64,000 nucleotides of DNA from Diphasiastrum complanatum (taxonomy: Eukaryota > Streptophyta > Lycopodiopsida > Lycopodiales > Lycopodiaceae). A program made the translations under genes and the position numbers. Under the pieces are notes generated by a model. It saw only the letters and a program-made list of their open reading frames with translations, searched no databases and had not been told where the DNA came from. This document shows positions 23,211 to 33,129 of this stretch, piece by piece; position 1 is the first letter of the stretch, and each line of letters begins with the position of its first letter. The stretch lies in contig CM055092.1 in assembly GCA_029204225.1 (NCBI GenBank), forward strand, positions 13,332,476 to 13,396,475. The letters run 5' to 3'.

Positions 23211-25049
23211 TAATCGTATAAAATAAGCTCGACATCCTTAGCAACTTGAAAGGATGTTAGGACAGGAGTAGGATTCTTTACAACGCCCTCAAGCTTAGGC
23301 ACAAAACTCATGCCATTCTGTACAAATGTTTTGATCAACTCTTGTCGCAATCTATATACATCGTCGGAATTGTATGGCTCAAGAGTGAACTGTCATCACA
23401 AACCAGGTGAATGTGTGAATAACTAACAATCACACTAACGAAATAAAAATTGGAATCAATAAAACAACAAATGAGCAAAATTATATATTTTTAATATCTA
23501 CATTGACTTGTAGATTGTACCACTTGAAAAAAAGCTTTGTATTGTACAAGCATACACACTGCAGATATTCAACAAAAATTATTAATATTATGACTTATAG
23601 TTTATTCATGCTATGACAATAGATTTAAAAAAAAAAGATGCATATCAACGATAAATTGTATATACCTTGAGAGATTCAATAGTTATCTTCCCAATAGAAA
23701 TTGCCGTTGTTGGTATTTCACGAATGACATCATGAAGTAGAGAATCAAATTCTCTATGTGTATTTTCAGCTGAGTTTATTTTTACACAGAAAATTTGTTA
23801 CTCCCTCTTTATTTATTTTTATAGAAAGAATATTCGAGCTCCAATGCCGACTGCAACAATCAAAATGAAAATTAGAATCAATTCTGACATGAGTATAATG
23901 ATCAAAATAAAAAGAATCAATAGCATATAACAAAGCTTACTTATTTGCATATGGAATCAAATAGAATTTGGCCACAAGACTGCACTTGATGAAATATATA
24001 TCCCTTTCAAAATTGGTCTCTTCTGTCTTAACAGCACCCAGGAAAAATGGACTGACAACAAAAACAATTTTCTTCGAATCCATACTAATACTATGCTGCA
24101 AAATTTTTTGGCCTGCTTCAACAATCACATCTATGATTTCTGGAGTTTTATCTTTAACCTCTGTAAAAAATTTGAAACCTAATCTATAGCTTCTATTTGA
24201 ATTTGAAAGAAAAAAAATCAAAATCAATAATTTCCAAGCATATCAATTTTATTGCTAGATAAGCCTCGTATTTATTGTAATGGTCAGAATAAAAATAATC
24301 TGATTGGGATCGTATGGGATTCTAACAAAAAAATTATGTACAGATTTTGAATCTGATGCCCCAACAATACTAATAGATTTCTCAGTTATCTTATCAAGCT
24401 CCTCTTGGATTATCTCCACCTTCGGTGAAGAAACCTTCTGAGGTGCTGGACGGATAACAAGAGGAGATAGTGTTTCTGCTTCTGAATCAGAGCTAGAGGA
24501 CAGAACGATCCAGGGTTGCTTTGCAGAGATTACCTTAGGAGGAAGAGAAGCAGTTGGCCTACGAGATCCAGCTTTCTTAGGAACATCCTACTTTATTTTC
24601 CTCCTTGAGGTAGTTGGCAAATCATATCTATCTAGAGGCAGGTCTCTGGAGGTGTTGGTGTTATCCACATGAAGACCTGAATACCGGTCCCGAAGTCGTA
24701 TGAGAATAATAAAATTTTTAGGCATGATGGTAACACGCTTACCACGCACTACCAGAAGACAAGAATCCTCAAAAAACTGGGACAAAAAATCTTCTGTAAC
24801 ACCTGTAAGGCCTGCATGGCTATGACATTAAAACGAACATCTAGCCCAAGTGACAGTGTGACATTCCTAATAGATCGGCTGAAAGGAGCTCTAGAGATCA
24901 ACAATTCAGTTGATTTCTAGAGTTTTCTAATTTTTCTCAACCAGACCTGCTTTCTGCCACGTATACAGCCAGTACCAGGGGGGGCCATGGGCACGGGAGG
25001 GCTGTACAGAGGTTATGGCAAGAGTAGTGGCCTTGGTCCTAGCCATCAT
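23211..25049 (-). pseudogene. Transposon-encoded histone H3-like / Ulp1-like fusion gene (copy A)
   Basis: The start at 25049 or 25046 gives an N-terminus MARTKATTLAITS, matching the MARTK beginning of histone H3. After an indel the H3 core follows: PGTGCIRGRKQ, a KSTELLISRAPFSRSIRN helix region, DVRFNVIAMQALQ, then, after another indel, LSQFFEDSCLLVV and [10 protein letters not shown]. The frame continues through a basic extension and an acidic/serine patch WIVLSSSSDSEAE (about 24515-24475), a good SUMO-interaction motif candidate. Downstream exons carry the protease part: KFYLIPYANK (23937), an exon with HWSSNILSIK (about 23846), one with LYNTKLFFKWYNLQ (about 23530) and a last exon FTLEPYNSDDVYRLRQEL ending at 23211. 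Stops near 24588 and in the H3 core inactivate it. Chromatin targeting plus deSUMOylation is inference. Confidence 0.82.
24475..24515 (-). other. Candidate SUMO-interacting motif in the copy A fusion gene
   Basis: The encoded stretch WIVLSSSSDSEAE has a hydrophobic core followed by serines and acids, as in phosphorylation-enhanced SUMO-interacting motifs. It lies between the H3 fold and the Ulp1-like part. Copy B has KVKIVDTTDS at a comparable position. Confidence 0.45.
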
Positions 25050-25129
25050 GGTCAGATATTAAAAAAGGACACAATTTTTTTTTTGGAGGACAAGACAAAA
25101 TGCAGAAGAAAAGATACAAAAAAATCTAC

Positions 25130-26910
25130 AGAAAAAAGGAACTTGAAAGGTTGAATATCGGTTTCAAGCGCAGGATAAGCAACGAGAAAAGAAGAAGTAA
25201 TGTTTCGCGAAAGCGATATCGGAGATATCGCGGTATCGGTCTTGAGCGCGGGGGGTGATGGCGGATACTAGGAGGCTGTTGGACACGCTTGAGATTAATA
25301 TTGAGATGTGAAAACTGAAAATTTGCGAGAAAAAATGAAAAATCTGTGGAGGTATTTATAAATTTTTTTTTGCATGTATGAAAAACTGACCCGAGACACA
25401 TGGCATCATTTTAGTGGTCCACATGTCCATCCATATAGTAATTATGACTCATTGATAAGGGACACGTGGGTATTTGACACATGCACTAATCAGATAGAGC
25501 CATGTGTATTTTGCACGTGACTGATGGGGCAAGGGAGTACGCAGAACGTGAACGGAGAAAAGAGCAGAAATATTTGCAGAATAGCTCTCCCATTGCAATG
25601 GGATCCTAGATGCAAAAATAGTCTAATAGATTGCTTATGCTAAATATAATCACAGCTCAAATGTTTTGTTGTCCAACAGGATCTTATAAATTAATTCATA
25701 CTCACAAAAACAAAATGAGTATAGTCCACCGAAGAGATTAGAAATGGTTTGTGTGTGGTATTACTGGAAATGGATTTAATCAGGACTTCAGTTGTGAATA
25801 CATTGACAGTGCAACAAAAATAATGGCGAGTTCCTCAAACATCAAAGACAGCCATCGTCTGATCAGAAGTTGAGTCATAGACGTTCGTGTTCTGATCAGA
25901 GTGAGTAAACAAGTGTGATCAAACAAAAATGAAGTGCATTCAAATCACAATAAGCATTCATCTACGTTATACACAGATAGAAAAGCATGTTGCTACTATA
26001 TTACACTGAACCACAACAATGACAGTTACAACCAAAATGACGGCGTGACTGGGTGACTCAAAAACATTCGTCTCATGGACAGAGCATCACGTAGAGTGTG
26101 TCTGGATGATCTATTTATAGATTGCATCCATGTATTAATTACAATAAATGTTTGTCATGTAATTAGGCAAGCCGTTGTACTTGGAAGTATTTGGCTTGTG
26201 ATGACAACTGTACATTGTGTACACGGAAAACCCGTAGGGAACGTTGACGCGGATGAGGACATGTGACATCATTTCACTGGTGCACATGTCCATCTATACA
26301 TTAATTATGACTCATTGATGAGGGACACGTGGGTGGGTGACACATGCACTAATCAAATAGTGCCACATGTCATTCCGCACGTGACAATTGTCGCATCGAT
26401 CATTATTTGTACGGACAAATATTTTTGACCAATCATGAAACGACACATGTCCTTAACAATTTTTTTGATTTTTGCGTCTGATATCGATTTCAAGCACACT
26501 TTTCAATCTTTTTAGCCTCAGTTTGTACCTACGCGCCTGAATTCGATATTATAGTCTAGGATATCGGTCTCAGACACACGTTTTCATTCCAAAATTCTGT
26601 GGCCAATGTACCCACGCTCAAAACCGATACAAGGAGCCTTTTTGACGTGCTTGAGATCGATATTGCAAAAAAAAAAACTAAAAATTTGCGATGATAAATG
26701 AATTATTTGAACACGTGTGGTCCACATGTTTATCCGTACACATCATTATGACTCATTGATGATGGCACGTGGGCAATGACACGTGCACCAATCCTATTGT
26801 GCCATGTGTCATTCTGCACGTGACAACTGTCGCATCAATCATTATCTATACGGACAAATATAATCAGTGAATCACAAAATGACACGTGCCCTATCGATCG
26901 AATTCCACAC
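25130..26910. promoter_or_regulatory. G-box-rich repeat block upstream of the H3/Ulp1 gene
   Basis: Three related repeats lie at about 25396-25526, 26258-26460 and 26710-26910. Each contains a shared core with TATGACTCATTGATGA, then CACGTGGG, then GCACGTGAC. Together they hold about ten CACGTG cores in 1.5 kb. A second motif, GATATCGGTCTCAAGC-like, recurs near 25155, 25215-25245, 26475, 26560 and 26665. The block lies directly upstream of the copy A H3/Ulp1 start, so a promoter or a subterminal transposase-binding array are both possible. Confidence 0.6.
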
Positions 26911-27040
26911 GTGTAAATTTTTTTTTATAAATTCCTCATTTTCGGCACGGATTTTCATGCATAAAATTTTCAAAATGCTTTAAATTTTCATAAATATTTG
27001 ATCCAAACATAAGACTAACATTATGATTTTGACATATGCA

Positions 27041-27313
27041 GCACATACTAAGAGATCATACAACATTTTTTGCAAATACATATGGAAGCTTGAGTGTATG
27101 GTCATCACAAGGGATGGAGAAGTCACACTGGCAAGCACGAGCAACATTTCATAGAAATACACAACATGGAGGAACCAATGAAAAACGAAACTACAGTTGT
27201 CAATTGTTTCAATGGTTCTACTGCAGAGTTCAGATTCGACATATAACAAAGTCCACACAATACAATAAGTTTAGAAAAGCATGCAAGTTCATACAAGAAG
27301 AGAAAATTAGATG
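27041..27313 (+). pseudogene. Transposase last exon (copy A)
   Basis: An acceptor (ATATGCAG) at 27040 opens an exon encoding HILRDHTTFFANTYG, WSSQGMEKSHWQARATFHRN, THGG-type and LFQWFYCRVQIRH blocks, ending with EEKIR and a stop at about 27313. The glutamate of SQGMEK is the proposed third catalytic residue. The exon itself is intact, but the upstream exons are absent here. Confidence 0.75.
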
Positions 27314-27447
27314 ATTGCTGAGTAGAAGATCATCATTGCTGAGTAGAAGATCATCATGACATGTTCATAATTGCTTTGCAAATTCATTGAACAAGAGAGG
27401 AGCAATACCCAATGTAAATGTATTGATTGTATTATACAAAGTGTCAA

Positions 27448-28500
27448 CTATTCATCATCAGATCTTGTATCAGATTCTATGGTAGCATTGTCATGAAGAA
27501 ATTCTCTGCTAGCGTATGCATCTAATAGATGTGCATTATCCTTATTTCCACTAAGCTCAATATAAGTGGAATACAATGAATAATGGGAGCTTCTTAAAGG
27601 AACATTCCCATCAGTAAAGTCTAAAATGTTCAAAACATAAGATCTTTTGACAAAAATGATCTTATTTGTCTTAACAAATTCATGTCCTCCTAGATAAAAT
27701 GATAAAGCTTTAACTGCCATAAAAAGACTCTTCCCGACTGGACTCAGCTTGGAATGAGCAATATAGATCTCATTCTTCAAGAAATGCAGAAGATAGTGGC
27801 CCAGTCCACTGTCCCTCTGGAACGAGGATGCGTGTTGTCTGAAACCACCTCGTCTCGTAGCAAAATCATCTATTATGAGAGCATCCTGCAATAGGAAATA
27901 TGTTAGCAAAAACACATTGCGTGATTGAAAACATTCAAATGCAAGGAAGATTAAACACTTATACATTCTTCATCATCAGCAGCAACCAGATCAGGATGAT
28001 CAATATAATGACCACATCCTGAAGTGGAATTATCAGTGAAATGCATTAATGATGGACGAGGGAAGCCCATCTGGGATTGAAATGCCGTGAATTTTTCATC
28101 GGATGGTCTGCCTCACCCATCCCTAGCTATATTTGATAAAGTCTTATTCAGACATTCTTCACCGGTCATAAGACCCTCCTCATTATCAAAATCAATACCC
28201 GCAACAAGGTCATTTGTCTCAAAATCTACAAAGTCGGAGAATTCAAAAATTGTGCCGGATAATAAACATAGAACCTCGTCCTCACGATAGTCAAAAAATT
28301 TACATAAATTAGCAGTAGTAAAATATACATCGTCATTAATATAATATACAGACAAATTGAAAAGACATTTCGAATCCTCCATAGATTTGGATTCATCATC
28401 AGATGTATTTTGGCTAATGAAAGAATCCCGGAGAACATCAGTATTTAAATCAATGAAGTCACTTTCTTTATCAGGAGTGTCGATAAGAAAGTGAATTCTG
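27448..28500 (-). pseudogene. Transposon ORF2 (copy A), truncated at its 5' end
   Basis: Exons on the minus strand: 28440-27965 (CLFNLSVYYINDDVYF, TTANLCKFFDYREDEVLCLL, EFSDFVDFE, then MGFPS, DHPDLVAADDEE) and 27890-27448 (ALIIDDFATRRGGFRQ, FQRDSGLGHYLLHFLKNE, AVKALSFYLGGHEF, SSHYSLYSTYIELSG). The intron between them (about 27965-27890) is at the same site as in copies B and C. The last exon is uninterrupted, the best preserved ORF2 exon in the window. The N-terminal part is cut off by gypsy at 28500. No known domain was recognised; TTANLCKFFDYRED vaguely recalls BRO/KilA-N DNA-binding segments, which is a weak guess. Confidence 0.7.
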
Positions 28501-28581
28501 TGATTTTCTTAGCCCATATGAGTGTAGAGTCAACTTGGAAAAGGATGACATATGGTAATCAGAGGTGGGAAGGTTAGGGAT

Positions 28582-30519
28582 TCAAGACAAATGATCCGCT
28601 AGAAAATGTTGAACTACCTTATGAACCATGATCCTAAACTCAAATTCTCGTAGTAATAGGATCCATCTAGTAATACGGCCTGTGGTGAAAGTCTTGTTGA
28701 TAAGATATAATAGTGCTTGATGATCAGTGAAGAATACAAAAACTTTTCTTAGAAGATAATGGCAAAACTTCTGAACCGCATATACCATTGCCAAGGCTTC
28801 ACATTCGGTAGTGGTATAATTGACTTCAGCAAGTATCAATTGTCTACTGAGAAAATAGATTGGGCAGTTCTTTTTGAATTCTCCCGCTTGTGTGAGCACT
28901 GGTCCAATGGCATACTTGGATGCATCGGTATGCACATGGAATTCTTTAGAATAATCAGGAGCCCGGAGGATAGGTGCATTGGTAAGGGCTTCTTTGAGTT
29001 GATTAAATGTGACGCGTTGTTCATCCGTACATTTGGAAACTACAACTACTTTGTAGATTAAGCGTGCTTTGTTAGCAAAATAAAAAATAAAGCACCGATA
29101 GTAGTTGGCGTGGCCAAGGAAAGAGTAAACTTCACGTATCGTACGCGGTTCCAGTAGATTTTAAATGATAAGAATCTTTTCGGGGTCAGTGGCAATGCCA
29201 TTTCGGGAAATAATATGTCCTAACACAATACCATGTGTTACCCAGATCTGGCTTTTTTTAGGATTAAGGGAGATGCCGAAGCGTCGACATTGGATAGATT
29301 TTTTTTTGAGCACAGATACTTGACATGCTTCTTCTAAATGTACACCTAAATCGTCCAAGTAAACCTCTAGGGTATTGCCAATTTGCTGAGAAAAGGCAGC
29401 TTGCATAACACGTTGGAAGGTGCTAGGGGCATTGTAGAGACCGAAAGACATGACTTTCCAGCAGAAGGTTCTCCATTCTGTGGCAAAAGCGGTTTTATGT
29501 TGATCTTCTTCAACAATTTGGATCGTATTCTATCTGCTAAAGCCATCTAAGAAAGAGTAAGCCTCATCTCCTGCTAGATTTTCTAAGATGGATTCTCCGA
29601 AAGGTAATGGAAAATGATCACGTTCGGTGACGGCGTTAAGTTTTTTAAAGTTGACACAAATTCAGAGTTTTCCATTTTTCTTGGGAACGATGACAATTGG
29701 GGAGACCCACTCAGTGTGCTCAATTTCATAGATAAATCCCGCATCTAAGAGGCATTGCAATTTTTCTTTGATCTTGGCCTTATAGATTGGATTGCATCTG
29801 TATGGACAACTAGCAGTTGGCCTCGCACCTGGTTTAAGCGGGAGGGGTGAGACGTCTTTCATGTCTTTATAGGTCCATGCAAAGACATGTCTATATTTTT
29901 GTAGGAGCTTTTCAAGCCGTCTGCGTTGTTCGCAATTGAGATGAGCTCCGATGTGGACAATATATTCGTTGGTTTCATTTGGCTCACTAAGAGAAAGGGT
30001 GATAGTTCGCACAATGCCTTCGTAGGACGAATTTCTATTTGGCTCACATTGAGCTTGGGGTAATTGGATTGTGACATCCTCGATCATATAGTCCTTAAAG
30101 TATGCAGGGACATCATGGGCTGGAGATTCGAGGGGAGCCTTGTCTTTCACCTGTCGGGATGGTGATTGGAGACATGCAGGGGTTGGTGTAGGAATAGAGG
30201 CAATCTCAAGAACTTTCCTAACAGTTGTGAGGTCGCCAAGTGGTTGAGTTTGAAGCAATTTTTTCATCTTTTCTTTCATAGCATGGCCACGTGGTTGAGG
30301 CTTCGGCTGTGGGGAGGTGTGTGGATGAGCAACAAGTGGTACGTCATGGAGGATCTTGTCATCAATTTGAAAGATCGTCTCTTCCTCGCAGAGATCCCAT
30401 GGATAGTTTGGGCATTTGGCACGATATAATTTTGTATCAGGCTTTTCAATTGTAACCTTGGCAACCAGTTCCAACTTAAAAGCATGTTGCGGATAGGCCC
30501 TAAGTGGAAGTGCCTCCAT
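28582..30519 (-). pseudogene. Gypsy pol: spacer, reverse transcriptase and RNase H
   Basis: The frame 30519-29662 leads from the spacer (HDVPAYFKDYMIED) into RT: HLNCEQRRRLEKLLQKYRH, ARPTASCPYRCNP, WVSPIVIVPKKNGK. A TGA at about 29660 replaces a conserved arginine. RT continues to 29161: MSFGLYNAPSTFQRVMQA, VYLDDLGVH (the catalytic YLDD), GISLNPKKSQ. RNase H lies at 28935-28582: HTDASKYAIGPVLTQ, ECEALAMVYAVQKFCHYL, FTDHQALLYLI. The region after RNase H is lost at the junction with ORF2. Confidence 0.87.
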
Positions 30520-30875
30520 GTAATTGAGGATCTAAATATTAGAAATGTCTGATTCTTCTGGACAATTTTGAATTCGTAAGACATTCTCGTCATCGACGAA
30601 TAAATCTTCTGATTCATTAGTAGGTAGCCATGCAACATTTAGTAACTCATCATTGTGTGGAAGGATATCAATAAAATTGATATTGATGATAGGTGTATCA
30701 ACATCAGATAATTGGTCATGATTGATCGAGAGTGGAGAGGTACAATCATCCTGATGTTGAGCACAATAATCGGCATTTACACAATCAATGGTAGCTAAAC
30801 TGTGACTCTAGTTTATGATATCAGTAGATCTAACATAATGACCTTTTTCGTGGCTGGACTGGTATGGTTCAAACG

Positions 30876-32254
30876 CTAAGTTGGTGGTTGAGGACCCTTC
30901 GTCATGATTGCATGCAGGTTTGAGTTTTCCCATTGAATCAATGGTGACAGAATTGTCACGATTTCCAAAAGTGACTCAGCCTTTGCTCCAGTCATAAATG
31001 ACTCTTGCATTGGTGAGCCACGGACGACCAAGTAGTAATAGTAGCAAATACTAGGATGCTTACCTGCATAGATAAAACATCCTCGTATTGTGGGGAGTTG
31101 ATGTGCGGCAAAGACATCTTGGTTTGGATTGTAAGCTTTGGCATTGGGATCCATTACCTGAGCATTAGAATCATATGTATAATAAATAACCATTTCAGTA
31201 GAATATTGTGGTTGAGTATTGTCTTCCACATAGTAGGTTGCCGAATCGATGGTATTCGGATCAAGATAATGGACAGCTTGTTGTGGGGCAGGTTGATTAA
31301 CGACAAACTGTTGACATGGTGGTTGGTACTGATTTGGTGTAGTTGGTCGTGGTTGGTAGACCCTTGGTCGTGGCACTGGCTGTTGGGAGGGTAGGGTGAT
31401 ATGCTTGATAAATGGTGGGTCTGGTTGCTGTTGAAAAATGGATTTGCAGTTGAGGGCATTCATTAGCAGTATGATGCTATGAGCAGATTGGACACCAGAC
31501 ATTTCTCTTGCTGGAAATGATTTCTCAACAATTTGTTTCATGGCAATTTGGAAATTGGCAATGAGCTTATCCATATGAGATTGTTGAGCTTTTTGCCAGA
31601 TTTCCATTTGATGCAGAAGTTCAAAAGATTGGGCAACATTGTCAGACTTCAGGTGATTAGGACGGTCCGAATTCTTAGATTTCTCTTCACGATGGTCAAA
31701 GTCATCTTCGGAAGCTTTTTCTTCCTCAGGGATAACATCAGTCATCACATCTTTAAGCTGATCAGAAAGGTCAACTGTTTGAGTTCACAACGGATGTTTT
31801 GAGGCAATCCAACCAAGACCAGTTTTATGGCCATACGTTCAGTGATATTTTCATCAACACATTCTACTTTGAGACGTTTAAAATGCTCAATGTAGTTTCG
31901 AACAGGCTCTTCGCGATGCATCTTGATATGGGTAATTTGGATGAATGGGCTCTGAGTCAGTTTGGATGGTTTGAAATGCTTGATGAGAGCATCCTTGAGG
32001 GTGGTCTAAGAAGCAAGATCAGGAGCTTCGAGATTAAGATACCACTCCTTGGCTATTCCATAGTATACCATGGGAAATAGGTGAAGTTTTTTAGTTTTTG
32101 AGGTATCTCCATAAAAATGGCATGCATTATCAAAGTCCTGGAGAAATCGGACTGGGTCAGATTCTCCGTCATACTTTGGTGCATCGATACGTGAAATTTT
32201 GCATTCTAGTCGTGGAGGAGCCGAATTAGAAGATTCAACACAGTCACGAGACAT
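30876..32254 (-). pseudogene. Gypsy gag (copy 2) with the same in-frame TAG
   Basis: The start at 32254 gives MSRDCVESSNSAPPRLE, and the gag domain follows as in copy 1 (YDGESDPVRFLQDF, MVYYGIAKEWYLN). A TAG at about 32006-32008 occupies the same codon as in copy 1. The rest of gag (31990 to about 31750) contains shifts, then 31748-30876 is a long open frame: acidic segment, FELLHQME, QQPDPPFIKH, a glutamine/proline-rich linker and RGSPMQESFMTGAKAES. No CCHC knuckle was seen. Confidence 0.8.
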
Positions 32255-33129
32255 GATGGAGAGTGTGGAGGAGAGTAACAATATAGATGATCAGGTCAAT
32301 ACTGTACTTGGCAAAAAAAGACAGTTTGGTTGTAGAACGGAGAGTGTAGGACAAAAAACTGGTCTTTCTAGCTATAATAGAATTCACAAACAAGCTGAGA
32401 AATCGTGGAGAGGCAGATAAATCTAATTGTAGGAGTCGCAAATTTTGACAGAGAGTGTTGTCTGTCAAAATATTGATTTTTTTTATATTTTTGAAAAAAA
32501 TTTGTATAGTTAGAATTTGCGGGTGAGACAGGCAATTTGTGCTCATTGAGGACAATCTCATAGGCTAGGTGACGATTTCGGATACAGGGTATTTACTGAC
32601 AGATATGTAATATGAAAAAAAATGACTTCTTGATAGAAAACAAGCAAAATCTCTGAGATAGAATTCGCGGAGCTGCTGGAGGACTGATCTTGATGAGATC
32701 TAGCCTCAGTGAAGCCAGCGAATTCTAGGACAAAGATTTGGGTGAGAAATAAGGGATTTTGACAGTATATCAAGCTGTTTTCTCATAATCTAAGAGTGGT
32801 CAGAATTCGTGGAGGTGATAAAATGAAAGATCAGGGTCTGTTAGGGCTATAGATAGACTGGCGAATTTTGATATACTTGTTTGGTTCAGAAAAAAGGTCA
32901 CTTGGATCACTTCTTTTTAAAAAAAATGCCCAAGTTGTCTCTTTTTTGCTTCCCCCCGGCTTGATAAGTTGCTCCACAACTCGTGTAGGACCCGGAGAGA
33001 AGACTCGTTCTGTGGTTGGAAGATGGAAGAAAAACAAACAAGCAAACACACAACATGGAGGCGAAAAAACAAAAGGAAAAGAAGCTAGGTAAAAAATGTG
33101 AAAATCTGCAAAATGGGACCAAGAATTTT

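Larger units (their letters stand above)
21940..26950 (-). mobile_element. H3/Ulp1 DNA-transposon family, copy A, right-half module
   Basis: This is the right half of copy B in inverse orientation: ORF4 on plus (22190-22990) convergent with the H3/Ulp1 gene on minus (25049-23211). The flank 21940-22150 matches the flank of copy D at 42415-42650 in inverse orientation, so the element extends outside ORF4. To the right lies a repeat-rich upstream region (25130-26910). At about 26955 the sequence switches into the third transposase intron of a second piece in opposite orientation. The element is not intact. Confidence 0.78.
26955..28500 (+). mobile_element. H3/Ulp1 DNA-transposon family, second piece of copy A (transposase 3' exon and ORF2)
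   Basis: The piece is nearly the same as 53990-55520 of copy B: last transposase exon on plus, ORF2 on minus. It begins inside the third transposase intron and ends at about 28500 inside ORF2, where gypsy copy 2 starts. It lies in the copy B orientation, opposite to the module at 21940-26950, so the two were joined by rearrangement. Confidence 0.78.
28510..33115 (-). mobile_element. Ty3/gypsy copy 2 (minus strand)
   Basis: Reading leftward from 33115: leader, gag (from 32254), spacer, RT and RNase H, ending about 28510 inside transposon ORF2. It is the longer version of gypsy copy 1. Integrase and LTRs were not found, so the element is truncated after RNase H. At 33115 it abuts the protease region of a different gypsy. 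Confidence 0.85.

Noticed and set aside
24481-25046. Possibility that the H3-like sequence is a host histone H3 pseudogene inserted by chance
   Set aside because: Two separate copies have the H3 core followed by the same non-histone extension and protease exons, so it belongs to the element.
24591-26910. Giant-virus or polinton origin because of the histone and protease
   Set aside because: No B-family polymerase, capsid or packaging ATPase is present, and the protease is Ulp1-type with plant-like introns; a DNA transposon fits better, though an older viral origin of single genes cannot be excluded.
27036-27314. Frames on both strands at 26980-27314 and 53991-54337, with a minus-strand frame starting MWTLLYVESELC
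   Set aside because: The minus frame is a shadow of the plus-strand transposase exon, which aligns with copy C at the protein level and has a splice acceptor.
28087-28290. Plus-strand frame rich in serine opposite ORF2 (28087-28290 and 55122-55325)
   Set aside because: It mirrors the conserved minus-strand ORF2 codons; the minus frame carries the cross-copy conserved protein.
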